Notes under the pieces: model-generated
What the model was told of the DNA's origin: nothing
Databases searched by the model: none
What the model saw: only the letters and a program-made list of their open reading frames with translations
Source: Ailanthus altissimus
Taxonomy: Eukaryota > Streptophyta > Magnoliopsida > Sapindales > Simaroubaceae
Length of the DNA stretch: 64,000 nt
NCBI GenBank assembly: GCA_946807835.1
Contig: OX327712.1
Span: 15,146,001 to 15,210,000 of the forward strand
Direction: 5' to 3'
Position numbers and translations under genes: made by a program
Shown: piece after piece, positions 22,491-32,879 of the stretch
Layout of the letters: every line of letters starts with the position of its first letter
Position numbering within the stretch: the first letter of the stretch is position 1

Positions 22491-23389
22491 ATGGCTGATA
22501 AGAGGAAATGGGATGGGGTTGCAATGACTCTAAGAGTAATAGGGTTCCCAGAGACATTGAAGTATATAGTTCCAAATATATGCAGTTTGATTGTATTACA
22601 AAAACATATATGTGATGATCTGTTTCGTAGGGGTCAATTGTCTTTAGAGAAGTTCAAGGTAATTACTTAGATACCTTGGACAGGGAAAGGTGTTTTAATA
22701 AAAAAAAGACAGTGACATAATTAATTTTTTAGAAGAATGTATAAAGAAGTGGTGGCCCACTACACTATAAGGCCCAATAAACAGCACCACAACCTATGAA
22801 ATTTTTGACGAACTACAATGTGATAAAGAAGACTACTAATCATAAGTTGATTAAACAGTCTATTACCCAAAAACAAAATCCACAATTTCACATAGAATCA
22901 AATTTTGACCCACCACATAGCTTACAAATAGAATTCCCATCTCAAATTAGTTATAATATGCCAAGCCCACCATAAAACACCAAGCAAGTACCCAAGTGAA
23001 TGAAAAATACCCTTCCCCCTACCCTCCAATACCGAGTAGCTGAAAACATACCTAAACAGAGAGTTAGAGTAGCAAGGATGGACCAAATGATACTAATGAG
23101 GCTCATTGGTCTAATAATGAGGAGGTTTAGAGTAAGGACAAAGTACTTGGGGTGAGGACAGAGTATCTAAAGGTGAGGATAGAGTATTTAGCGGTGAGGA
23201 TAGAGGAGTAGCTGAAGGGCTAGAAGAGAGTTATCCGAAGGGCTAGAAGAGAGTTATCCAATTACTCATCTGATGTTAGAGATGGGCTTAGAGTTTGATG
23301 ATGTAGACAACCTTAAAATGGTTATTATTGGTCACTGTGTTAAAAAGGGATTTAAGTTTTAAACAATTAAAAACTGAGGAAATAAAGCA
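22491..23389 (+). pseudogene. Mutator-like transposase pseudogene, 5' part
   Basis: The most diagnostic piece is at 23280-23360, MGLEFDDVDNLKMVIIGHCV followed by KKGFKF, which matches the start of the MuDR domain of plant Mutator-like transposases. An upstream frame begins MADKRKWDGVAMTLRVIG at 22490 and runs 57 codons; I do not recognise it, and it may be an N-terminal part or unrelated. Between them the DNA is full of stops. The gene continues after the solo LTR at 26022. The product would excise and insert Mutator-type DNA transposons. Confidence 0.7.
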
Positions 23390-26021
23390 TGTAATATCCA
23401 AGCCCTATTAGTAGTATTAGAGCTTAAATTTCGGTATAGAGTAATGAAGACACCGTAGGGTTACCCAATTTTTGACCCTATTAGAAATATATTTTTATGG
23501 TGCGCGTGAGAGATATTAGACCTAATTTGGTAATTTCACATGCAGTTGGAGCGTCGGACGACCCTAGAATATTTTTAAAATTTTTCTCTATTGGCTTGGA
23601 TAAGAAAATTCTAATTTACTACATGATTTACATTTAAGGGTTATGTATAGAACAAGCATTTGTCGAGAAATACAATCCATATATTTAAGAATGAACCAAT
23701 TAGAAGCAATCTCATGGATTGCCAAGTTAGAAATTCTAGTTAGTTCATTGGACTATTCTAACTTGATAGTTATAAAGGAATCAATTATATACTTAGTTTC
23801 CAACAAATGGCAAATTAGAAATTTAGAGTAAGTTGAGGGAAAAAATAGTTAATTGAGGGACCACTATATATATCTTGGAAGTGTGTAGATTTTTCAAGAG
23901 AGCAAAAAGCAAACATTTAGAGTAAAAGAGAGAAAAAATTCGTGCAAGTGTTAGAGGGTGCTGCTACAGTGAAAGTTTGGTTTTTTTCATGATTTTTCAT
24001 GCTTAATCAAGCTAAAATAAGGTCACATACCACTTCCTAACCTCAATTGAAGCCTCCATTAGTGAAAATTCAAGAAAATGAGGTAAGAAAAGCATTGTTT
24101 TATGAGTTTGATAAGTAAACTTTCAAGATTGCTTCAATTGATGTTCTTCTGTGTATTCTTAGTTCAGATTGAGTTGAATTCTAGTGTGGAGCTTGAAGGA
24201 GTCATAAAATTGAAGAAATTGGTAAGGTAAAAATTAGGGTTTTGGGTGATTTGAATGTAGAGACTTCAATTGGTTGTAATTAGGGCATTAGAATGACATT
24301 GCTTGATTTTGATGTAATTGGAATAAGAAATTGAGAAAAGAAATGTGTTGGAACATAGGGTGAAATTCTGCCACTTTAGGGAAGTTAGGGATTGAGTTGT
24401 GTTTTGGTTGAATTGTGATGTATAAATGGTGCCTTATGTAAACTAAATGTATATGGTTCATGAAAAATCAAAAATGAAGAAAATGGAACATAATTGTCCA
24501 TTTTGGAAAGGTAAAGGGCAATTATGTCCAATTGAAGTTATTAGGTGTTAAAAAATTTTCAGGGCGTCGAATGGTGAATTAGATAAGATTGAATGACTCC
24601 GTAAATAAAAATCGAAAAGTAGTATCCATCCGGGCTTAGTATGCCGATTAGGGCGTTTAGAAGTTAAATGAGATTCTAGCATTCGATTTGGTTCGAAATA
24701 TCATTTATGCCGCATAAATGAATAAAACCGAGAGCGGTAACGGGAGCAGAAATCCAGAGCGAAATTGAGCGCGGAGCAGTTGTGAGTAAAAATCTGTCTT
24801 TTCTTTTATCTTTCATTTATTATGTTTTCGCATAATGAAAATGTATATTTTATGTGCTTTTAATGCATAAACATGATTTATGATCTTGATATATATCCAT
24901 AGATGTGCTTTTACATGTTCTGTTTAAAATTACTGCATCTGTTTCAAAGTCTATTAGTACCCTCAGATTATAGTGATGGTGATTGCATTAGACCTGACCG
25001 GTATATCCCGAACACATGGGCAGGTTATGGGGGGTGTGTCACTAACTCCGGGAAGTCGGGATGTCGAGTTCTGTGAGTCACTCTATATGTACGGGGTATT
25101 ATTTTGCTATATGTATACGATGTAAGATTCTGCTGTATAGCCAGTGAGATGTCTTGAGATGTCACTATGGATGCTGTTGGTTGAAGTGCCCCTTGACCTA
25201 CTCACGTTTGCGGTGTTAGTTGAGTCGCTGCGTGAGTATAGAGCTTTAAAGTTACCATTGGTACAATACCTGCTCGGTAAGATTTCATCAGCATATGATG
25301 TTAGAAAATGTTTTATAGCTTTACATCAGTTTTAGAAGTATAATTTATGCATGTCTTTTAGAATTTACCATCTATGCGTAATGTTATTTTATTTGAAATC
25401 TTAAATACACTCACTGAGCTCCTTTAGCTCACTCGTTTTGTGTTTTATGTTTTCTAAACCCCTCTTCAGGTGCAGGTCTCGGTACGCAAGCTGCTGATTC
25501 TCCTATTGTTGATTAGTGGGCTAAATTTGAAGATCATTTTATATATGTAAATGTGTTTATTGCTCTCTTTTCGTTCAGCACAGTAGTTCTAGATTTGTGC
25601 ATTGTACATATGTTTTGGATAACCAAGAAGGGTTTCGATATTTTGATGATCGTTTCACTATTTTATCAACATTCTTGTTTTAAGATCATAATGACATTAT
25701 TAAGTTGAGTTGGATTATTTTGGAAAGGACCGAAAGTCCTATTGGGTAGTATTGAGAAGTGGTTGAAATAGAAGTGAAATTTCTATGTAGGTTTTGTATT
25801 GGATTTTTAGAAAAACAGGGGAAACTCTACCCTTTTTTTTCAAAATTAAGATGTCATTTTCATGTAAATGCCAAGATTTTCTCAATAATAACAAGAAATA
25901 AAAATGGGTTTACCTTGCGAAATTTCTCAACTTACCTAGTTAAATTCTGAGGAACTTTCGTCGAGGTGTCCGACAGGGCCGCTAGGACCTACAGTAGAGG
26001 GTTTTGGGGCGGGTCTTGTCA
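23390..26021 (+). repeat. Solo LTR of gypsy family B (copy 3), TSD AAGCA
   Basis: Starts TGTAATATCC and ends CTTGTCA, flanked by AAGCA at 23385-23389 and 26022-26026. It splits the transposase pseudogene inside the MuDR region. It is more diverged than copies 2 and 4 and lacks about 100 bp near 25260, where the segment between a GGTACA and the CTCGGTAAGATTTC string is deleted. The CACTCACTGAGCTCC module is at 25408. Confidence 0.94.
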
Positions 26022-26540
26022 AAGCATGTTGCACATGGTACATATATATAGCCCTTGTGAAATCTAGAACAACATTTAGAATACAACAACTTGTAGAAAA
26101 AAATACTTGTGATAAAAATTAGTCTCTAGAGAGGCTTATTATAATTAAATTGCAATGAGTTTGAATATTTTCTTAGGAGTAGCCCTAAAATGCCTAGGGC
26201 AATGAATGATGAATTGGTTCATAAGTATGGTCTCCATACAAGTAGAAAGAAAATATCTAGGGCAAGGGAGGCCGCATTGAAGAATGTGTGTAGGAGTCAT
26301 GGTGAGAGTTATTCAAAATTAAGGGCTTATACAAAAAATTTGTAGTAAAGGAATTTAGGGGTGTTCATTAAATTCAAAACTGAGGCAGATGAGAAAAATG
26401 GATCTTTGAAATTTAAGAACTTCATGTTGAGTTACGCAGCTTTAAAGATTAGTTTTATAAAAGGTTGTAGATAGTTTATTGGACTGGATGGTTACCATTT
26501 GAATGGGCCATATGGGGGAGCAAGTGTTCAAGGATAATTA
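26022..26540 (+). pseudogene. Mutator-like transposase pseudogene, 3' part
   Basis: Immediately after the LTR the frame reads ACCTWYIYIALVKSRTTFRI then QQLVEKNTC, the C-T-W ... H/NTC segment that follows the MuDR domain. Further on come ISRAREAALKNVCRSHGESY and SKLRAY, then FMLSYAALKISFIKGCR and GLDGYHLNGPYGG, the start of the MULE catalytic domain (the Asp of GLDG is the expected first acidic residue). Several stops and at least one frameshift are present. Similarity ends soon after PYGG, so most of the catalytic core is missing. Confidence 0.88.
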
Positions 26541-26919
26541 AATGCTCTACAGCCTGATCAACACAAACATCCTGATTAACCAAGATAACTTGATCAACCA
26601 AGACATCATAATTAATCATGATAGCTTAATAAAAGACCATTTTAAAGGGTTGGGATTCTTGAAAACAATTTGACAGCAAGGTAAAGACAACTATTGCAAT
26701 CATCCTCAAAGCCAATTTCAATCATAACAGAAACTATAGGTATTTTGTTGACATTTTGATACAATGGCACAATTTAATTCCATATTATTTTAAGTTTTTT
26801 AGCTTTAGTAATATTGTTATTTTTGGACATATTTAAACCATGCTTAAGTTGCAATACAATGTATGAAGTTTATTTTTTTATAACTTACGCATAAAACTTT
26901 ATCTAGATTTTTCATTTAC
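26541..26919. other. AT-rich stretch, nothing recognised
   Basis: Short repeats of the type TGATYAACCAAGA occur at 26560-26620. No coding or terminal-repeat signal was seen. Confidence 0.35.
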
Positions 26920-26934
26920 CACTACAAGAAATCC
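26920..26934 (+). repeat. Terminal inverted repeat of a CACTA transposon, single end
   Basis: CACTACAAGAAATCC matches the usual outer end of plant CACTA (En/Spm) elements, oriented with the element to the right. No opposite end (CTTGTAGTG) was found within the window, so this is an isolated or truncated end. The 3 bases before it are TAC. Confidence 0.45.
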
Positions 26935-27187
26935 ATTCACTCCTTGTAGCTAACCCTCGGAAGTAACCTATAATTACAGCAATCAATACTACAACTGGTT
27001 GGATTGCACGATGTTATATTTTAAGTCTTCACTTTCTTGCATTCATATTTCTTGCAAAGATATTAGCAGTGATTTCATCTTCAGTTTTATATCCTTGTCC
27101 ATGCTCATCTTACATTGACATAACACTGCTTGAGAAATGAGAAAATGTGCTTAAAATACTAGCATTGAATTTTGGTTGAATAAGCTT

Positions 27188-27490
27188 TCAGAATCTATAA
27201 AATGAGCCCTGTCTCCTTAAACACCTGTAGTAAGGATTTTTAGATAATTGTGAAATGCCTACAAGTGCTTTGAGATTACAATCACATTTCTTTTTTTTTA
27301 ATTTAATCACCATGACATTAATTTCATTAAGAGGAATTGATTGCATTATGTTTTGATGCACTTCAACTGAATCTGGCTGCCATATTTGGTAATATTCGCA
27401 CATGCCTGTCATGCAACAAAATAGCAGCTTATCTACTTCATATTTGGACTCAGATGACTTCACATAGGCAAATGATTGCATTGACACCAT
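27188..27490 (-). pseudogene. GRF-type zinc-finger fragment
   Basis: An open minus frame of 100 codons holds KCDCNLKALVGISQLSKNP and YYRC near its C-terminus. This fits the GRF zinc-finger pattern (CxCG...S....NPGRRFYxC), with the first Gly and the Arg replaced. In plants GRF fingers occur in small nuclear proteins and beside transposase genes. The frame ends soon after the finger, and sequence to the left (27020-27187) continues in a broken frame. Part of a decayed mobile-element gene is the simplest reading. Confidence 0.45.
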
Positions 27491-27694
27491 TGATTCTTGA
27501 ATTTTATCAAATTTCCATTTGCTCTAGTTGTTACACCTTGCCTCTGCATTATTTTGTTATGTTTTATATTTTCTTGAATTTTATTGTTGAATTAATGGGT
27601 TTCAGGTGCTGTGTACTTACAAAAAGGTGTCATTTTTCTTTTATTTTTTTATAGTGTTTATAGTGTTTATTTACTAATTATAGAACCATTATAA

Positions 27695-28400
27695 GTGATA
27701 AAATATTAATGGGCAATAACATGGCTTGTAAATTCATAAAAAATTGTAGTATAAGAATAAGGTTGCATGATGGAAAACTTTGGGAGTTACTTGGTATATA
27801 ACATGTTCTTAAAGGTAGGAGGAACTTGATATCCCTGAGAGTGTTAGATCAGGAGGAATATTCATCTAAGTAAAGAAAAGGAACACTAAAAGTGATGAAA
27901 GGGTCCATTGAGTGAGAAGCACAACAAGTTGTATATACTTAATAGGAATGTTGTGAGTGGCTCGACATGTATTGTTAAGGGAATGTAGACAAAGTGGTAG
28001 CATTGAAGATTAGCTTATCAAAGTGAAAGTGGTCAAAAGATAAATGTTGGTAAGAGTGCTGCTGGCAGAGATAAGATTCATTCATTGAGGTATTCTAATA
28101 AAGTTAAGAGTGACGCTAAAATTACAATACAAAAGCTACTTAAGGTGAAATGTATTCGAATCTTTGAAGAATGAAGTCATGAGTCTTATGGGAGTTAAAT
28201 GGACGCAAGGACTTAATTAGGATTAATGCTAAGTAGTTGAGCATTAGCGTGAATAGATCCTCAAAAGATTTTTAAAAGATTATGAATGAAGGAGAATTGT
28301 GTTAGAAATTGATTCAAAATTGTGTTTGAGTATGAATCTAAGTTAGAGACTAATGAAAAGACAACATATGGCCAAGAACAAGATAGACAAATGAAAAAGA
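27695..28400 (+). pseudogene. Ty1/copia gag-pol remnant (protease to integrase start)
   Basis: The plus strand reads MGNNMACKF, IRIRLHDGKLWELLGI, HVLKGRRNLISLRVLDQEEY, and LYILNRNVVSGSTCIVKG-type sequence near 27930-27980. These form the region between protease and integrase of copia polyproteins. The frame then breaks repeatedly. Reverse transcriptase and RNase H are absent: an LTR-like sequence starts within 100 bp. Confidence 0.7.
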
Positions 28401-28439
28401 TAATGAAATAGAGAGTCGGAAGCAAAGAGGAGCTTAGAA

Positions 28440-28933
28440 TGTTCTAAAAAGAGTTTTGTATGCTTTGGTCTGATGTCGCAGCGGTGCCTAGGCAGCTACT
28501 TTTGGTGTTTTTATATTTAAGGTTATTTTAACCTATTTGAGTTTTTTTTGGATTCCCTTATATACGAACCCTTATTTCAACCAAGATTTAAAATTTTTAG
28601 GGACGGTTTAAAGCCTATATAAACCCTTGTAAAGCTTTTAGATTAGTCAAGTATTGAAGAAACAGCAAGAGAGAGAATAATGATTGATCCTTTGGAGATC
28701 TCGTCTATTATTATGTTCCTTGATAATCTTTTTATAATGGATCATTATGATTTGAGTAATAAAAGAAGTTAGAATCTCATTATCCGCATTAGACATAGGT
28801 AATTATTGAACCATATAAATTTTTATATTTTGTAATTAATTGTTTACCTCTGTTATATTTATGATCCTTTTTTTTTTGTTTGCTTATAGGTAAAGTCTTC
28901 TGTGTGCCCTTTTAGGATGCTAAATTACCAACA
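28440..28933 (+). repeat. Copia LTR (left boundary lost)
   Basis: TATA box in CCTATATAAACCC (28613-28625), a run of GAGAGAG about 50 bases later, the CATAGGTAATT string near 28794 and the end ACCAACA at 28933 are all features of plant copia LTRs. The copia LTR at 54285-54640 has the same order (reversed). A primer-site-like sequence follows directly. The left end merges with the deleted copia interior. Confidence 0.6.
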
Positions 28934-28935
28934 AG

Positions 28936-28947
28936 TAGTATTAAAGC
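28936..28947 (+). other. Decayed copia primer-binding site
   Basis: TAGTATTAAAGC lies two bases after the LTR end and differs from TGGTATCAGAGC at three positions. It supports reading the preceding LTR as a 5' LTR whose own interior is gone. Confidence 0.5.
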
Positions 28948-28968
28948 ACATAAAAATCCAAAATATAG

Positions 28969-28993
28969 TTGAGATATAAATTTTATATCTCAA
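28969..28993. repeat. Near-perfect 25-bp palindrome, copy 1
   Basis: TTGAGATATAAA is followed by its reverse complement with one centre base. A second copy with one changed centre base lies exactly 70 bp to the right (29039-29063). It could fold as a 12-bp hairpin. Confidence 0.8.
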
Positions 28994-29038
28994 TTAACAT
29001 AACTTATAACTATCACGTTTCGTCCCTAATTGATACAG

Positions 29039-29063
29039 TTGAGATATAAAGTTTATATCTCAA
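29039..29063. repeat. Near-perfect 25-bp palindrome, copy 2
   Basis: Same arms as copy 1 (TTGAGATATAAA and reverse complement), with G at the centre. The spacer between the copies contains CACGTTTCGTCCC and is not repeated. Confidence 0.8.
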
Positions 29064-30010
29064 ATATTATAGAAAATAACTATATTAATTAGAGATTGCT
29101 ATTGCTTTGCCGAAATAATGTGGGTAATCTTAGATTTGAAGATTACTATTGCTCATAGATGGTATAAGGTAATTTTAAAGTTTGACTCTATGCTAGTCTT
29201 CCATCTTCTTTCTAAGCCTACGTTATGTCCTAATTGAAAACTTTATAATAGATGGTAACATTGTAAAGATTAAATTGATCGTTTGCAATTTAAATTTAAT
29301 CATGCCTTTAGAGAGAATAATTCAATGGTAGATAAATTGGTAAACTACAGGCTACAATTTGATGATTTTACATAGCGGTTATAACCTCCTATGCATTTAA
29401 GAATGCAAATGGATTTCCTAGTTATAGATTCTATTAGTAATATATTTTTAGGTGAGGTTTTGCTCTCATCCTTTTATTGGCCTCTTTCTTTGGTTTTTAC
29501 TAAAGGCAAGGTACTTTTAGCCCCTCATTTTTTGTAATTATTTTATTATTATTTCATTAATAAATTTCTCACTTTATAAAGTTTGCCTTAAAAAAAGTAC
29601 ATAACTATCACAATAACAATGTAATAATAAACTTAATAAATACTCGTATAATTCATGCCAATACATATATTTACCCATATCTATCCAAGTTAATACATAG
29701 AGATACTACATACAAATGGTTATGCGATTGAAGTTTGAAATATGAAAGATAATAAAAACCAATTCAAAGGCTTTCTTTTTTATTATCCACACCTTCTTTC
29801 CAAGTCAATAGAAGAGTCCATAGATTATGGCCTTTTAAACATATTACTGAGCTGCTGAAGACCAAACTAGATTATTTATGTAATTTTGACGAAGCTAATT
29901 GTTGGAGTGAAGAAGATATTAATCTCATGAATGTGGAGTTAACTGTTAGAGCTATTTATGTAAACCAGATTATTCATTATTAATCTCATCGATATGAAGG
30001 CTCAAAAGAA
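29064..30010. other. AT-rich stretch without recognised genes
   Basis: No clear coding frame. Around 29440-29580 a TTTGGTTTTTACTAAAGG string, a T-rich run and TTTCATTAATAAA resemble the tail of a plant LINE, but no LINE protein is visible upstream. 29790-30000 may include a decayed start of the LRR gene; I cannot show it. Confidence 0.3.
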
Positions 30011-30978
30011 CAGTTTCCTTTAGAAATTGCGAGTTGCACGCACTTGCAACATTTAGACCTTTAAGGTAACAATCTTTTCGGACCAATCCCACCTAAAATC
30101 TGGCAATCTAATACTTCTTTTAATAGTTCGGACTCGTTTGATTGAGCTTTTCAAATAGAGCATTTGGAAGTAGAGCTTTTTAAAGTAGAGCTTTTAAGAA
30201 AAAAACCATTAATCTTTTGGTTGTAAATTAAAAAAGCTCTTTTGAAGTATTAGATCATTTGGTTATACATTTTTAAAAGTGTTTATCTGTTATTAAATTA
30301 CGAAATATGACATTTAATAAATTTTATATTCAAATTCTAAACTATTCAATATTTTTTTATATATAAATTTAAATTTATCATGTATTTTCTCAAATTTAAT
30401 TTTTTAAGCATAATAATCAAGTAAAATTAATACATAGTAATCAACAAATTAATATTAAATTATTATAATTGGTACAAAAATTGAAAATAAAATAATATTT
30501 CTCTTTGTTTAAAAAATAAAATAATTAACAAAAGAGTTTAGTAGATTTTTATAAAAATGCAATGGTTATAGAGATATGAAAAATTAGAGATATGCTGACT
30601 TTTAAGAAAATATTAAAAATATGTTAGTTGAATAAAGTTTATTTTTAGTAAGGGTATACTATGAAAATAAAAAAATATTTAATAGGGTATATGTGATATT
30701 ATACACATTAAAAAGGGGCAAAAAGCTTTATTTCTAAAAACTCAAAATTTGAGCTTTTGCAAGTAGAGGCAAAATAGTTTTTTTAATCTCCAAAAGGTCT
30801 TCTTTAATTACAACTAAATGCTGTCAAACATTTTAAAATGAGATTTTGGCATTAAAAAAACTCTTTTAGTCAATAGAGAAGCCCAACCAAATAAGCACTT
30901 CGCCTATGCAACAACAGATTCTCTAGTGAAATTCCAGCAACTATAACTCAATGCACATTTTTGAACAATTATGCAAGA
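30011..30978 (+). pseudogene. Leucine-rich-repeat receptor fragment, split by an insertion
   Basis: At 30011-30126 the frame reads QFPLEIASCTHLQHLDL, a stop, then GNNLFGPIPPKIWQSN. At 30903-30960 it resumes with LCNNRFSSEIPATITQCT. Both are plant extracellular LRR units of the LxxLxLxxNxxxGxIP type found in receptor-like kinases. About 770 bp of unrelated DNA sits between them, in the middle of a repeat. A stop within the first unit and loss of reading frame after the second show it is dead. No kinase domain is nearby. Confidence 0.8.
30131..30898. mobile_element. Non-autonomous inverted-repeat element inside the LRR gene
   Basis: The ends are imperfect inverted repeats: the left starts GACTCGTTTGATTGAGCTTT, and the right, reverse-complemented, starts GTGCTTATTTGGTTGGGCTT. 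The interior is very AT-rich and repeats AAGTAGAGCTTTTT-type strings near both ends. TTCG stands on both sides (30127-30130 and 30899-30902). It interrupts an LRR unit, which defines the insertion independently. The superfamily is uncertain: the ends look hAT-like, but an 8-bp duplication was not found. Confidence 0.65.
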
Positions 30979-30988
30979 ATATTATGAA

Positions 30989-31190
30989 GGGAAATTGACA
31001 TTTTAACTCCTAAATTTTTCATGAATTATTCATACCGTTCTTTTTTTTTTTTATAGTACTTTGGTTAGTTCTTTCCCTCTAAAACACTCCATTGAAATAA
31101 CTTTTTAGGGGTAAATATATCTTTTAGACAATTATAAATTTTACATTAAAAATAATAATGAATTAAAATTTTATTTTCATTTCCCCTTAG
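30989..31190 (+). repeat. Left TIR of the Mutator-like element
   Basis: Key shared strings with the inverted right end are CATGAATTATYCAT about 33 bases in, then a TWTAGTWCTTTGGTTAGTYTTT-like block and a CCCTC motif. Similarity fades past about 200 bp. Confidence 0.75.
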
Positions 31191-31367
31191 TTTTATTTTT
31201 AATTTCCATCCCCGCTAAAAAAAGCACCAGCACTCCTCTACCTAAATCAACTCACAATCTCCACCCAACCACTACCTTGTCCACCGCCCAAAAATCAGCT
31301 CCCTTCTTTGCCCAAAATCAGCCCCTCAACCTAAAAGTATAAGCCATTTCCCATTGTGTCAAAGTCT

Positions 31368-31700
31368 TTATTCATCAATGTCGTCTGTTTCAAAAATCCA
31401 TGAAGTTTGATGATGACTCGCTGCTCCAAGTTGCTCATTGACTTCCCACATGATCATACTTGAATTGATCATCATGCTTGAAACTAAGTACCCAGAGAAA
31501 TCTGTGATTTCACAAGGCAATGGAGGGAGCTTAGATGATGAATAAAAGTTGTATTTAGACGAGCCATTGTTGTAATCAACATTAAATCTAGGTTCTTGAT
31601 AATTGTTATTGTTATTGAAGTCCGTATGATAACCAGTAAATGTTGAAAACCCAGATGAACAATGGCGGTCAATATTGTTGTTATGGCTAGAAATTTAAGT
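31368..31700 (-). pseudogene. C-terminal fragment of a transcription-factor-like gene, possibly R2R3-MYB
   Basis: One minus frame reads about 100 codons without stop: NNNIDRHCSSGFSTFTGYHT, an Asn-rich part (NNNNNYQEPRFNV), KLPPLPCEITDFSG, IMWEVNEQLGAASHHQTSWI and the acidic end FETDDIDE before TAA. Asn/Ser richness and an acidic tail suit a plant activation domain, and the layout reminds me of MYB C-termini; no DNA-binding repeat is present, so the family is a guess. Upstream the frame meets stops at about 31695 and 31720. It lies wholly inside the Mutator-like element, so it was probably captured. Confidence 0.45.
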
Positions 31701-31959
31701 GAAAATAGATTCAAGATTTTGCTATGATTAAGAGCAGGTGATGTTGAAGGAAGAAGAAAAATTAAACTTCTTCCTAATCATCGAGGCAAACAAAAAGAAT
31801 GAAGATAGAATGGAATCATATGATGGTTAGTTGGTCATTCTTATTAATTCTGGTAATATATAAACTCAACTAACAAGTTCAGTACTACATGTGGCTCTAA
31901 GTAATTAATCACCTAATGATTAAATTAAAGACACAAATGGTTAGAAAATTAGTGATTCA

Positions 31960-32828
31960 ACAATCTTGATTGGACAAGAATACTAAAGTCGAGAGTCACA
32001 AGAAGTCTAGAATGTATGGGACACGTATGAAGAAGTTTAGGACATGTGGGACATGAATGGGGAAGTGATACGGGACTCGAAGATGCAAATGAAGCAATGA
32101 AGATGCGCGTAGAAGCACCAAGGCTGAGCATCGCGCTGCCTAGGGTTGAGCGCCATGCGCTCATAAACCAGAAGCCTAGCGCTGCAGCGCTAAGTCCTCA
32201 GCACAACTCAGCATTACGATGATGGACACGATGATGCTAAGTGCCGCAGCACCAAGACCTCAACGTCGTGGCTCCAGAGCTTGGAAATTTTCATTTTTGA
32301 TCTGGATTTCAAGTTTTGGAAAGTTTAGGACTTTCAAAACAAGTGGACTCTTACTCCAACAAGGAAAAGGGTTAGTAGGAATGAAATAAACCCTATATAA
32401 ACACTTGTAAACCCTTTAATTAAGATTAAGCATTAAGAGAGATTCTAAGAGAGGGGAAGAACTAGGTAGACAGTAAGTACTTGTGTGCATTAGTGTGGAA
32501 CTATTGTTGGGGTGTTCATTGTTCATGGTAGAGTAAGGGTACACTAAACACTAGGTCATTTTGAGAGTTCTTCATTGAGTTTTCCTTCTAAAATCTCTAG
32601 AGAGTTAATAAGAGAGACTAGGATCCTTGAATCCACCGTGGACATAGGCAATTGGCTAAATCACGTAAGATTGTGTTATGCTCTTTTATATTCTGCTTTG
32701 AATTCTTGATATTTTTCTTGATTAACAAGTTATTCCGCTGCGCAAGGAGATTAGGGTTCTAGGTTGAACTTGAGATTCTTCGCTTTAACCTAATCTCAAG
32801 AGGGAGAAGGGCGTTCCCTCCCTCAATA
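31960..32828 (+). repeat. 5' LTR of a copia element (left boundary uncertain)
   Basis: TATATAAACACTTG (32393) is a TATA region, followed by AAGAGAGG runs, the diagnostic CCGTGGACATAGGCAATTGG string at 32635 and a primer site after the end. A GC-richer block at 32090-32280 with repeated GCGCTGC/AGCGCT motifs is unusual in this AT-rich DNA. The LTR start could not be fixed; 31960 is approximate. Confidence 0.6.
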
Positions 32829-32831
32829 AAC

Positions 32832-32842
32832 TGGTATTAGAG
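32832..32842 (+). other. Primer-binding site of the copia element
   Basis: TGGTATTAGAG is one substitution from the initiator tRNA-Met primer complement TGGTATCAGAG and lies a few bases after the LTR. Confidence 0.7.
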
Positions 32843-32879
32843 TAAAGGTTCAAAAATGCACACCTGGGGTATTTAAACC

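Noticed and set aside
29440..29580. Possible 3' tail of a LINE
   Set aside because: Only a T-rich tail-like string and an AATAAA were seen; without an upstream LINE protein or target duplication it cannot be supported as a feature.
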